Position numbers and translations under genes: made by a program. Source: Tillus elongatus (taxonomy: Eukaryota > Arthropoda > Insecta > Coleoptera > Cleridae). From it: 64,000 nt of DNA. The notes under the pieces were generated by a model. It was not told where the DNA came from. It made no database searches and saw only the letters and a list, made by a program, of their open reading frames with translations. This document shows, one piece after another, positions 1-10,925 of this stretch (positions are counted from its first letter, which is position 1; each line of letters begins with the position of its first letter). The stretch spans positions 33,041,266 to 33,105,265 of the forward strand of contig OZ023267.1 of NCBI GenBank assembly GCA_964006375.1, in the 5' to 3' direction.

Positions 1-648
1 AAGAGGGTCTATTTGAAATTTATTTTCAGATAATAGATAATAGAGTAAAATGAAATACAATGATGGTTGAAGTTCAAACTTAAGGCTTTGTTAAACACAC
101 CTATTCGGACATTTCTTTTGCACAATTCGTATTTGTTTCAGATTATTTGACAGAAAATTGCAAATTTTGACATTTCAAATCGGAACTTTGGCGTTTTAAG
201 GAGAAAAATTATAAAATTTTCAAAATATTTTTCTGCTACTTCTTGACCTTTTTGCGTCAAGAAAACTTAACAATTGCATATTATATCCTACTGGTTTTGT
301 TAACCACACACAATATTTTGTTCTGGTGCTTTCCTTTGATCACCAGTGGCACCCAACATTTTTTTGTTTGTTTAAAGGCCTATAACTTTTTACTTTTACT
401 ATAGAGATCTGAATTTCGGCGGGTAGGCTAAGTTTCATAGTAGAAACGCATATGCCAAATTTGGTTGTCATAGCTGTGTTACTTTTGGAGGTACAAAAAC
501 TTTCGGAAAAAAAAACAAATCTTTCCCGGAAAAACTATCCCAATTCTCCTGGCTGACGAACTTATCCAAGCCACTTACAAAATGCAGGCACCTGCCAAAT
601 TTCATCAAAATCGGCCCAATATTTTTTGAGTTATCGGTGTGATATATA
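1..648 (-). repeat. Family A repeat, body segment, reverse orientation
   Basis: This stretch matches, on the minus strand, the post-(TA)n body of the repeat called family A here. Landmarks shared with other copies are the 'caaattttgacatttcaaat' block near 162, the 'ggctgacgaacttatccaagccacttac' region near 552 and the 'gttatcggtgtgatatatat' junction near 632. The copy is cut off by the window start and breaks at the TA junction: only a few TA units remain and the palindromic end is missing. No coding potential is seen. Confidence 0.75.
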
Positions 649-2595
649 TTACATTAGTTGTACAGGCCTTCATAAAGTTAAGAAGTGTGGTAGATTTCGT
701 TTATAATAAGTTTTCAATGACAACAGCACTTAAGGCGTTTGGATTTGCAACAAAAAGTATATTTTTGTGCCTGAGGTTATGACTGTTGTTTCATTGACAT
801 ATCAGTTGAAAATAGGCGGTGTTGTCAGATTCGAGGTTATGTTGTTATTTCTGGGGAGAACCATATTCCAACTGAACTCTATGGCAGGATTGGTTTTTCC
901 TTCTTTTAGCTTTTAATTAGGCAAACTGATGTCATGGCAGGTCCAGAAGGTCAGTTGGCAGGCTTTTGTGTAAGCAGCGCTTCAGGAGGTCTTATATTTC
1001 GTCAAAACGGCAAAAAAACTCTTGGGAACGATCCCCTCCCTACTTAAATGTGGTAACGTTGCTGAATATTGACAGTTCGAAACGTACAAATCCTGTGTCT
1101 TTGATAACTTTCATTTCACAATTAATCTTTTATAAATGGATTTCCTGAAAGTTTTTCTTCCTATTATTGCTCTACATTACATAGGCTTTCTTGTGGTTTC
1201 CGGCATTTTTGTAATTTCTAATTGATGTTAAGTCGACCGCCCGCCACAAAGCTTATGATAGCGTTAATATTTTGATTCACAAGAAACGCACCTTTAAAAC
1301 ACAAAATCGACGAACAATGAAAACACTGTAAACTATCCACTAAAGCTTAGTATAGGTAACACTTAATCCAAAGAAACGTTTAACAACAAACTTGTATTAT
1401 GATCATACAATAAAAAAACTAAAAGCCAATCAAGAATTTTTTACATTCGAAACACTTGCGTTTTGAATGTATGATAAAATGGCGCACTGAACAGCTCGTT
1501 CCGTAGAATTGTAGCACGGCTAGCGACATCTACGATATGCAATGACCGAACTAGAGCCTTAATAAAGTTCAGGTTAGCTCCAATGGAGTCAAACTTCCAT
1601 AGGGAGTGTTCTGTGAGTATAAACTGACACCAATCAGAATCGACAAATCATTATATTTTGACAGAAAATTGCCTAGGTGCCAAACGTAACTTGGTATTTA
1701 CAAACAAGGAGTTAAATATCAGTGGTGCAAATAAATCAGTAACAACTGTCACAAAAGTTTTAACAACAAATTAACTAACTCTTTATTAAACAGGGTGCGG
1801 TGAAACCGGGCATCAGTCAATCATAAAACGGTTGCATTGTCTAAATCTCCGGTTGCTAAGTAACTCAGAATTTCTTAGCGAAAATTTTTTTCGGGTTGCA
1901 AAAACGCCATTTGTTTACCAACAGCAAAAAATATATTTAAATTATAATTCGTTAATTTCAAGGCGTGGAATTTTACGGCTTGAATTTGGAAATGTATTTT
2001 GTTCAGCTCTTTACATTGTCCAGGTGAAACTGTAAATTTCCTGTAGACCGCTTTTCTGGTTGCTTTATTTTCGCCACCCTGCTTTCCCCAAACCGCATAA
2101 TTCCACAAACAGAATAATTTTTAAATGTGATTTAAGTTTCCTTTTATGAATTTCACGGCAGATTGCTCCGGTGTTTTCTCGTGATGGGGTCCAGTAAAAT
2201 GACTCATGTATTTTGTATATAATAAAACGAGTAGAACTGTTGGGAAAATTCCTGATTGTTTCTCATTCGAGAAAAGGGTTGTGATGTGAGTAATTTAGCG
2301 TAAAAAGTCATAAAGCCATAAATCTGCTGAACATGTCAGGTGAATTATTTATCTCGCCTGATGAGTTTCACTTCACTTAATTTCACTTGTGTACTCTTGT
2401 GCCCTGCGCACACGTTTTTCGATTTCACACACTTGCTTATTGGACAAATAGGCTTCTGTTCCCTTATTTGTAATTAATGTGCGCTACAATTGAGAAATTT
2501 GTAGTCATTTCTTTTGCTATTTAATTTTTCTGCTGACTAGTTATATGTAGTAGCACTTAAGACATTATACCTTTATTTCATTATGTAATAAAAAA
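649..2595. other. No recognisable gene
   Basis: About 1.9 kb of AT-rich DNA. Open frames are all under 80 codons and match no family I know. I see no tRNA boxes, no long repeat and no element end. It may be decayed repeat or true single-copy intergenic DNA. Confidence 0.5.
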
Positions 2596-2597
2596 GT

Positions 2598-2788
2598 CTG
2601 GACGCAGCAAGTGCGTTATCGTAGCGAATTTTCGTAAAAATGTTTTTAATGGCAAATATGTTTGTTTTTAAAAGATGTACATTTGGTTGGCGGTATGACC
2701 TATATAGCACAATGTACAATATTTCATTAAAATAGCTTTGTTGTTTTGAAGAGTACACACATTTTCCGAAAATTAACTTTAAATTTCC
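2598..2788 (+). repeat. Family G MITE, left part
   Basis: It starts with the family G terminal motif TCTGGACGCAGCAAGTGCGT, followed by 'agcgaattttcgtaaaaatg' and the usual interior landmark 'ggcggtatgacctatatag'. The right end of this copy is displaced by the Penelope-type inverted unit that begins at 2789. Confidence 0.65.
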
Positions 2789-2841
2789 AAGGTAAAAAAG
2801 AACATAACAAGGCTATACTCCAGACTGAATTTATTTAGTAA

Positions 2842-2888
2842 AAGCCCTACGCGTTTCGGCCCATATATCTGGACATCTTCAGGGGCTT
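2842..2888 (-). ncRNA. Hammerhead ribozyme motif (type I), left arm
   Basis: On the minus strand the order is stem I strand AAGCCC, core CTGAAGA, a stem-loop II, core GAAA, a tiny stem III (C..G) with loop GC, cleavage triplet GTA, then stem I partner GGGCTT. All conserved core positions (CUGANGA, GAAA, NUH) are present. Stem II here is weaker than in the right arm because GTCC faces GGCC with one mismatch, and one extra T follows the CTGAAGA core. Penelope-like elements are known to carry minimal hammerheads with very short stem III. Activity is not shown by sequence alone. Confidence 0.6.
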
Positions 2889-3606
2889 TCTGAAACATTA
2901 CAAAAGGTGGTTGTATCAGAAACAAAGTTTCTGGTAGGTCGGCAAGTATCACACGATACCCGCGGTTACAAAATTCTAAACAGTCTTACAAGCAAAGTCA
3001 AAAACACAAACTAAAGTCAAAGCTAACATGCTCTACAATAATTACACTAATAAAATCAAAGCTAAAAGCTAAAAGTTGAGAAATGAAAAACATCAAAATG
3101 TCCAAAGCTCAGTCGAGGCACCTCCAAGCAGCAAAAATAGCAATGCAAAAGCAGCAAAAGTTGCTAAAACAGGTAGAAACCCGTGTAAATTAAGATTTTA
3201 AAAATGCACTGACACACTACAATCTAAGGTCTCTAAACGAATAGATAAAGAAGCTGCAAAGGCGACCTTCGATTGTAGTGTGTCAGTGCATTTTTTAAAT
3301 CTTAATTTACACGGGTTTCTACCTGTTTTAGCAACTTTTGCTGCTTTTGCATTGCTATTTTTGCTGCTTGGAGGTGCCTCGACTGAGCTTTGGACATTTT
3401 GATGTTTTCCATTTCTCAACTTTTAGCTTTTAGCTTTAGTTTTATTAGTGTAATTTTTGTAGAGCATATTAGCTTTGACTTTAGTTTGTGTTTTAGACTT
3501 TGCTTGTGAAACTGTTTAGAATTTTGTAACAGCGGGTATCATGTGATACTTGCCGACCTACCAGAAACTTTGTTTCTGACACAACCACCTTTTGTAATGT
3601 TTCAGG

Positions 3607-3653
3607 AAGCCCCTGAAGATGGCCAGATATATGGGCCGAAACTCGTAGGGCTT
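3607..3653 (+). ncRNA. Hammerhead ribozyme motif (type I), right arm
   Basis: Stem I is AAGCCC (3607-3612) paired with GGGCTT (3648-3653), a perfect six pairs. Core CTGAAGA is at 3613-3619. Stem II pairs GGCC (3621-3624) with GGCC (3634-3637) around an eight-nucleotide loop plus one unpaired G. Core GAAA is at 3638-3641. Stem III is two base pairs (A-U, C-G) closed by TC, and the predicted cleavage follows GTA at 3645-3647. One unpaired T at 3620 separates the core from stem II, which departs from the textbook hammerhead. The same fold sits on the opposite strand in the left arm, so transcripts of either strand could self-cleave. Confidence 0.7.
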
Positions 3654-3767
3654 TTACTAAATAAATTCAGTCTGGAGTATAGCCTTGTTCTGTTCCTTTT
3701 TACCTTGGAAATATGTCTAACCCAGACGTTGTGACGTTCAGAAATTATAACTTTAAATTTCCTTTTA

Positions 3768-4085
3768 ATTGCTTGGATGGTTTTCTTTTAGCCAACCCAA
3801 TCAAACTAGTTTTTGCAAACAAAACAACAAAAAATGTTTTATAAAAACGACTTGTAGTTATCCGCGAAGCTCATTATGATATTTTTCTTTAATTTGGTAC
3901 CCACGCTGCGTTTGCATAGGTGTTACTATGGTTCAAGATTCTAGCCTAATACGAAATTGAGATATCGGATTTCAAATATTTTTACAAAAATTCTCTGCCA
4001 TAATGTATTTGCTGTACCCAGACCTTTTTCAACACTTATTTACTGTTGCTGTATCCACACTTTTCGAAAATGATGAAATATTGTA
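3768..4085 (+). repeat. Direct repeat, copy 1 (about 320 bp)
   Basis: Begins 'gcttggatggttttctttta' and ends near 'cacttttcgaaaatgatgaaa'. It is matched in the same orientation by 4683-4998 with many substitutions and short indels. Both copies end with a degenerate family G terminus ('gccataatgtatttgctgta' here). Together with the foldback between them they form a unit of about 1.2 kb resembling a direct-repeat-flanked insertion or a tandem duplication. Confidence 0.6.
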
Positions 4086-4199
4086 ACTCTCTATATAAGA
4101 CTGACAAACAAAGCAACATAAATTTCTTCTTTGGAAAAATACTTTAAACAAGTGAAATGGAGTAAGAATTTAAATATAAATTGAAAATCTTAGTCCGCT

Positions 4200-4560
4200 A
4201 CTTTGTCGCAAGGGTTTCTCTTCCCCTTCTGCATGCCCACAACCACCTTTAGTGCCTAAACAAGAACAACGTAAAATAAAATACTTTCTTGGGAACAACC
4301 CCGCAAGAAAGTTATGGGACCTGCGGTGAATATTTGGGTTCTGGGCGGGAGGTAACAATTTAAGGAGGTGTAGCTGCAAAATGGGATAAAGGCAGCTTAT
4401 GGAGGTCTGTTTTTTTCGCATTTTCCGCTCACATTTCCTTTATATCTTCTTTCCCGCCCAACACCCCTATTCACTCGTGGTCCCGCAACATTATTTGGGG
4501 CTGTTTGCAAGAAATAATTCTTGCGGTTTGTGCATCCAGAAGGAGATCAGTGCGTGTTTG
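4200..4560. repeat. Foldback (inverted repeat) sequence
   Basis: The left half, around 4215-4375 (features: 'aagaaagttatgggacctgc', 'gggttctgggcgggaggtaa'), is matched in reverse complement by about 4400-4545 ('ttcccgcccaacacccctat', 'tggtcccgcaacattatttg'). Arms are imperfect. A related foldback lies at 37340-37700, so this is a repeat family. The two open frames here (83 and 94 codons) lie within the arms and I do not regard them as genes. Confidence 0.55.
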
Positions 4561-4682
4561 GGAATTTTTATTGCTAAAAAACCCCCGTGTGCTAATCTAC
4601 AAATTTACCGAACATTTAATGTTTATTTACAAAACGAATGTACCTGCCTAATTATAAACGTGGCAGGTATTTTTCCTTATTA

Positions 4683-4998
4683 GTCACTTGGATGATCCGT
4701 TTAAGTCAACTCAATCGAACTAGTTTCTGGAAACAAAATAACAAAAATGGTTTTCTAAAACAAATTAGTCGTTGCCTGTGAAGCTCATTTTGTAATTTTT
4801 TTAATTTAGTTCCCACGCTGTTTATGTATAGGTTTTAGTATGTATCAAAATTCAAGATTCTAATTTAATGGGAAATTGAATTATCAATATGTGGAATATT
4901 TTTACGAAAATTCGCTACCATAACGCACTTGATGTACCTAAACTCTTTTCAACACTTATTTACTATTGCTGTATCCATACTTTTTGAAAATGAAATAA
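4683..4998 (+). repeat. Direct repeat, copy 2
   Basis: Second copy of the 3768-4085 sequence: 'cacttggatgatccgtttaa', then 'tcgaactagtttctggaaac', 'gaagctcattttgtaatttt', then 'taccataacgcacttgatgt', and 'caacacttatttactattgc'. Spacing between the copies is about 915 bp. The match to the family G right end is clearer in this copy. Confidence 0.6.
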
Positions 4999-5182
4999 AT
5001 AAAAACAATACAAAATTTTGAAATTTTAATTTTAAAAATTTACACTAAACATCGGTTTATAGGTATAATTTAAACTATTGTGTATCTTCATTTACCTCAA
5101 ATTTTCCATATACGACATTAAGAGTAAATAAAACTAAAAGTAAACAATAAGTACCTTATTCTAAGACTCTAAGGTATTAGCG

Positions 5183-5293
5183 GCAACGGAGTGGATTTCG
5201 AAGTTATCTGCTTCTTCTTCTTTGTTTATGACGTCCGTGAACAGAGAAGAAGAAGAAAACCTCGGATTCGACTCCTCCCCTGCTGTCCGTTGC
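5183..5293. repeat. Short imperfect hairpin (about 111 bp)
   Basis: The ends GCAACGGA (5183-5190) and TCCGTTGC (5286-5293) are perfect complements. Further in, 'gcttcttcttctttg' pairs with 'agaagaagaagaaaa'. It looks like a mini foldback or MITE remnant in otherwise unremarkable AT-rich DNA. From 5000 to 5690 I see nothing else. Confidence 0.45.
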
Positions 5294-5689
5294 AAAAATA
5301 GCAAATGACAAATAGGTAACTGGTGTTGTCAGATTTAACTAGGAGAGGGAGATGACTTTTAATTACCCTGAAATATGGGATGCTTGATATTTATACATAA
5401 TAAAACTTAGTTCTAGGTTGCTTTTAAACCAATTGAATGACTTTCATTAAAAAATTTATTTATTACTATATATTTTTCTGATATCTTGTCTTGTTTATTT
5501 TTAGAGTTTTGGCAAATGGCAACCCTGCTGATTGTTTATTGTGACATATGTTTGTAGCCTGTTCGTTTAAAATTTGATTTGGAGCATTTGTTTGCAATAG
5601 CAGCGTAACCCTGATATATCTGTCTGACTTTGTCTAATATTATAGGCACCCATTCAGTGGTTATTTTAGGTTATATCGTAAATTATTTA

Positions 5690-5926
5690 TATTTTATTTG
5701 GTTATAACTCAAAATTTACTGAACCGATTAAGTTAGAATTTGGTAAAGAGGACCACTTTTACGATATCTATGTAAAGTTATGGTTTCTTGCTTCTAGTAA
5801 TTTAAAATATCTTGCGTTTTCAAACAGTTTTTCGCATTTTCTAACTGTCTAACTAACACGTCCAAGCTATTAAAAAAATGAAGACAATTGCCAAATTTAG
5901 TTTAGATTGGTGAAGTATTTTTTGAG

Positions 5927-6004
<78 letters not shown>
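5690..6004 (-). repeat. Diverged family A-like body with (TA)n core
   Basis: 'ggttataactcaaaatttac' and 'tattttttgagttatatata' resemble the sequence that abuts the TA core in family A, but the match is weak. The (TA)n run itself spans 5930-6004. The element ends at the TA tract, where a hexanucleotide tail of another element follows. Confidence 0.4.
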
Positions 6005-6441
<437 letters not shown>

Positions 6442-6739
6442 ATATCATAGTTTTTGAAAAATGTTCGTCGGTAATTCATTCTCAGGATAGTAAAAACAAA
6501 CAAATAATATAAAAAATAATTTTGGTGGATGTAAGGGGAATTATACCTGGTTAAATAAATTTGTTGAGGTAGAGTCTATTGCTAGAGGACAAGTAACAAT
6601 AATATAAATTTTAAATACACACAAATGGAATCATTTTCAAATTATACAATATGAATCTAACAAATTATACAATATATTCTAACAACCATTCACCATGTAC
6701 ACAGAAGTAAAAAAGTACCAAGTACTGCACAACACTCTT

Positions 6740-6951
6740 ATCTTACTAGAGGTGTGAGTAGCAAATCTGTTACGTCTTCTTATCACAGAAAAACGGTATC
6801 TCAGCGGTACATATCATTTTTTGGTCCAAAGTTGTACAACAAACTTCCAACTTCTATTAAAACTATTAAAAGTAAATACAAATTTAAGAGAGCGCTAAGA
6901 TCTTATGTTGCTGATAATTGTGTTACTTTAAAGAATATTATAAAATAATGT
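6740..6951 (+). pseudogene. C-terminal end of a LINE reverse transcriptase
   Basis: The plus-strand frame reads SYHRKTVSQRYISFFGPKLY followed by NKLPTSIKTIKSKYKFKRAL and a short tail to the stop at 6949-6951. The pattern 'R..SISF.GPKLWN.LP..IK.....FK..L..YL' is the conserved C-terminal region of CR1/Jockey-type LINE ORF2 proteins. Everything upstream of about 6650 is missing, as usual for 5'-truncated LINEs. The following 700 bp to about 7660, ending in an 'aaaataaataaaat' stretch, may be its 3' UTR and tail. It is not related in detail to the LINE copies at 20795 and 47440. Confidence 0.6.
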
Positions 6952-7660
6952 AAAGTGGGGCATATGAGAACAGGAATAATTTGTAGTAATAAATATTTGC
7001 ACGAACATGGCAGGTGCATTTTGTAAGTTGGGTGAGTGTTTTCGGGGCTTATAAGTATTTAGCGGACTGTGGAGAGTGAGGGAAAAATGCGAGAGAAAGA
7101 TAGGGTAATGGAGCATAGGGGAGTAGGTGACAGTGTAGAGTGGGAGGATGTTAGTAAGGGAGAATGTCAGAGAAGAAGAGAAGAGAGTTGGTGGATGTGA
7201 ATGTGCTGATAATATGGTGGAAAAGATGTGGTGTGAAGTTGTTCTATGGTAAGACATATGAGTATTGAACTGGAGTGTTTCAAATGGGTATCTGTTGTTT
7301 CTGCATTGGACAGCGTCGGCGGGGGGGGGGGGGGGTGGGGTGGTGAAATTAACTATGGTGAGGATGGCGTGTTTTAGTTTTGTTTGTTTTTATTTCATTT
7401 TAGTTTTTGCTGATTAAGTCGAGGAGCCTATTAGGCGGTTTTGCATTTGTTGTTCTTTAAATAAACATTAGTAGACAAAAGTAACGCAATATAAAATAGG
7501 TAGGTTATAATGTCACGGACAAGTGTATACTTATGTGACATAGATGTATGTATCTACTTTGTAAGCCTGGTTGTTTAATGTTTGTGTTTATCACTAAGTT
7601 ACTAAATGTATTTGCATATTAAAATAAATAAAATCCATAGGTAAATTTGCGAGCCTTTAG
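6952..7660 (+). other. Possible LINE 3' UTR with purine-rich tract and poly-G
   Basis: Purine-rich plus strand at about 7020-7240 (many gagaga/ggag groups), a run of 15 G at 7321-7335, and an A-rich end near 7620-7640. No gene is visible. The 109-codon minus-strand frame covering 6928-7257 is low complexity and I discard it. Confidence 0.35.
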
Positions 7661-8592
7661 ATTCGGAAAAAATCAGTTTTATAAAAAAAAGTTCAATATA
7701 GTTTTCAATTATCAATTCCCATATTTATCATACCAAATGAAAGCAAAATTGTTGTAGCGTTTTAACCAACTATGTATCCATAGCGATAAGACTTAGTAGT
7801 AGGAAAAAATAAATCCAGTGAGGAGAATGAAAAGTTGGTCAGAAGGGAAAAAAAGTGAGAAGTTTTTGAAGTAAAATATCAGCCAAAAAAGGCAAATAAG
7901 ATTGTACATACATCACATCGTGGGAAAGCAGAAACATAGAATTTAGAGAATCCAGAAATAATAGATTATGAGAACATCAGCCCTTGAAATTATATATGAG
8001 ATTATATCAAATCACTAGAAAACAGGGATCACTATCGGCAGATAATTGGAACACAGCTAATTTGGCAGGGTGTGTTAATGCAGACGCAAAAATTTAGATA
8101 TTGTCCATTAGAGGTATCAAGAAAAAGCCCTGGTGAGATATTCGAGGAAATTTGTATAGTTTAGTCCAAACATCATGAACAGTGAATAGATGGTTTGACA
8201 TAACACAGTAAGAGAAGCAAAACAAGGCATCCACTTTAAAATCAAAGAGAAATTCTTAGGTGCTATTGTTAAGTTAGAGAAACAAGTAAGGTATTTATAG
8301 TTAAAGTAATAGTAAACGGTTTTTAGTTAGTTTTATTGTTTGATTGTTTAAGGTGTTATCATTTTCATTTTCATACTAATTATTGTATTCATAGCTCATT
8401 TAATCCTTTATTATACTCAGTATTTTAAAATTTTGGATTCGTTTCATTTGTCCATTTCTTAATAAGTTGTACAATCCTTTTATTTTAAGAAAGAAATTAT
8501 TTAATTTAAATTTTTGTCAACTTCATTGACAAGTTTTCATAGTGCCAGAAACCCCCCAGAGAAACAAAAATATCATAATAAATTATAAAAAC

Positions 8593-8594
<2 letters not shown>
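7661..8594. other. No recognisable gene
   Basis: AT-rich DNA without long frames, element ends or RNA gene boxes that I can support. Confidence 0.5.
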
Positions 8595-8664
<70 letters not shown>

Positions 8665-8748
8665 GGTGTTGTGTGTGTTCTAGGGGCCCTAAATCGCGCT
8701 TAATTTAAGAAAATATTCAAAAATCTTACAATCGATACATCTCTATTA
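8595..8748 (-). repeat. Family A 5' end, reverse orientation, split by insertion (first part)
   Basis: The (TA)n core (8595-8655) is followed by a short (TG)n variant and the family A block 'tctaggggccctaaatcgcg' and 'atacatctctatta'. The palindrome that should follow is interrupted after the TA at 8747-8748 and resumes at 10891. The copy is thus split by the 8749-10890 element. Confidence 0.75.
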
Positions 8749-10890
8749 CCCAAGCAACATTTAAAGTCAAATTGACGTAAAATCGCCCTACCAATAGGTC
8801 GGCGACCAAATCACCACAGGTCATTTTCAAGTAAAATTTAAGTTTATATTACCAATGTGGGGATTAAAGTCAAAGTAATATGGAAGTCACTAATAGGTCC
8901 AGCAAGGCGTTTCGACCAAGGCGTTTTAGTTATATTTAGGGCATTTTCATTCAACATTGGGCCAATGGACGTAATATATTGGTAAATATGTGCTACGCTT
9001 TACTTGAATCTGACATCTAGGCGCCGAGTGCTGTGACGTTCTTAACAACGAACTACGCATGCGACATTATTCGGTTCTGTAGGATCTGTGGTTATGTATG
9101 TATAAACAAACAGTAGAATAGTAGAGATATTGTCCATCTTTGTTAAAAAATGACATCTTGAATGATCAAAGAACTTACTTCAAGTCTTTGCAACAATGAT
9201 AAAGGTGATTCGCACTGTATAAAGAAAACCATTGCGGTTATGTTTTTTTCTGTTAACATGATGATGATACTTGGATAAAATTCGAGTGCCCGTGTAAAAT
9301 ATTAAATTAGTGAAAATAAAAAATTATTCAAAAATCTTGAAATTCTGATTTTTGGAGGATTGGTGATGTAAACAACACAAAACTATCTTGTAGTCATGGT
9401 ATACAATCATTATTTAATGTTTTTTTCGAACTAAAATTTGAATACACTATATTCAACAAAATATTATTTTTCATTTTCCAATACAATCAAGATGGATACC
9501 GCAAAATTAATTTAATATGGTTGCCCTTCTAACATTATTGACCTGAAAGTTAATTTTGCCCTATTTTTTTACCTATAAGTCACAATTCCTAATGACAGGG
9601 CAAACTAACCAAACTTTGAAGGCATTTTGTACTATTATGGGAATTTCAACTTAATGGTAAACGAATTTTGTTTGAATTTATTAGAAACGAAACATTTTCG
9701 CGTATACAAATATATATTACTTATATCCGTGCACAGCGGAGAGACATATAGGAATGATTATACAGCACTTTTGGTCTTTGATTCCATAATATATAAACAT
9801 TAATGGAAAATAGAAACAAAATAAAATAAGTAAAGAAACATAAACATGACAGCTGACCGTGTTGCCATTACTTCACTCCATTTGGCATGAAAAGGGATGT
9901 ATTATATTGAAGAGGGAAACGTGCTGATTTGATACCAGTATAGATTTAAAATTCAGTTTTACTTTCATATACCTAGTAGTAGTAGCCGATAAAGTTGTCA
10001 TACTTTTTTAGGATTGAAAAATGAGTTCTTCATTTGATGTAAGCCACTTTGAATGATCAGCATCTATCACTATTTTTCTGCCAGCATTCTTTACTACTCT
10101 ATAATAGTTTGTAGTATGTCTGTAAACTTTTATTGGTTTCAAAGGGGGCATTGTAACACTATTATATTTGTTACTGGTGCACGCACATTAACAACAAGAA
10201 TAAACTTTTATTGATGAAGTTTATCAACTGACACACCTTTAAGATTCACAAATGTATTTCACTGCTGTACACTTTGAACTTTGAGGATAATTTTTATTTA
10301 AAGTCAGATTTTTTGGGTATTTTCAACTTGAAGGTAGCCAATTTGACTTGGAAGACCATTTCTGCAGTAATTATCACTTTATAGCCGATCAGAAAGCCAT
10401 TTTTGGTTAGCTCAGTGCCCAAAATATTTCCTGTACTGTATTGCAATGAAATTGGTAATATATATGTAAGCTGGACTTCATAAGATCTCCAATTTACTAT
10501 ACCACAGAGACATATTGCAGGTTAATATTAGGTAATAAATTACCTTAAAGTAGGTATTTCAGGTACCTGGGCTTGGTAGTCGATTTTCAGTCCAATTTAG
10601 GGCACACTTCGACCTAAAAATTACCAACTCTGGAATTGAAACACAAAAGTATATTCAAGTATATTTTATGAGTAAAATTAAACCAATTTTTTTCCAAATT
10701 AGCTACTTGTAAGTTACTGACTTTGGAGTAATTTTAATAGTCAAAAATAAGCTAGTTCGGAGCCGCATTTCAAAATTTGTAGTCATTATGACAATCAAGG
10801 CAACATTTTAGTTAATTATTACTGAATTACAACTTGGTTAGGTTATTTGGACTCGAGTGCTGGTTAACATGCCTTCATTTGTTGCTTGGG
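8749..10890. mobile_element. Non-autonomous DNA transposon, 2142 bp, TA target duplication
   Basis: The ends are exact inverted repeats CCCAAGCAAC (8749-8758) and GTTGCTTGGG (10881-10890), each flanked by TA (8747-8748 and 10891-10892). Removing the element and one TA restores a normal family A end ('ctctattagtgaatttt'), as seen in sister copies, so the boundaries are firm. No open frame in it reaches transposase length and no DDE motif is visible. Short subterminal motifs such as 'ccaataggtc' and 'acctattac' recur near both ends. A TA duplication suits Tc1/mariner-type or some other DDE superfamilies; I cannot name the superfamily. Part of the interior (9034-9180) recurs at 20276-20420. Confidence 0.75.
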
Positions 10891-10925
10891 TAGTGAATTT
10901 TCTTAATGAAAATTTACTAAAACGA
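10891..10925 (-). repeat. Family A palindromic end (second part of split copy)
   Basis: 'tagtgaattttcttaatgaa' then 'aatttactaaaa' is the terminal palindrome of family A in reverse orientation, ending with the typical CTAAAA. It continues the 8595-8748 copy across the inserted element. Confidence 0.75.

Larger units (their letters stand above)
2789..3748. mobile_element. Penelope-type terminal units in inverted (tail-to-tail) arrangement
   Basis: A very large inverted repeat: the arm at about 2789-3223 is repeated as its reverse complement at about 3275-3715, around a loop of roughly 50 bp (3224-3274). The arms differ by few substitutions and one-base changes. Each arm holds a sequence with the layout 'TTTCGGCC...CATCTTCAGGGGCTTT', which I know from Penelope-like retroelement termini and which folds as a hammerhead ribozyme (separate entries). 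No reverse transcriptase lies between the arms, so this is a terminal-unit-only, internally deleted or inverted derivative. A 14-bp direct repeat (aactttaaatttcc at 2775-2788 and 3749-3762) flanks it and is a candidate target-site duplication. Assignment to Penelope is from the ribozyme motif and is an inference; a generic foldback element is the alternative. Confidence 0.65.

Noticed and set aside
3198..3419. Minus-strand 73-codon frame in the palindrome loop region
   Set aside because: Spans the loop and both arms; no motif.
2789..3748. Palindrome as an assembly artefact
   Set aside because: The arms differ at several bases and the unit has a loop and flanking direct repeat, which a simple chimera would not show. 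Not fully excluded without reads.
6928..7257. Minus-strand Ser/Thr/Pro/His-rich frame of 109 codons
   Set aside because: Low-complexity translation of a purine-rich strand; no start context or motif.
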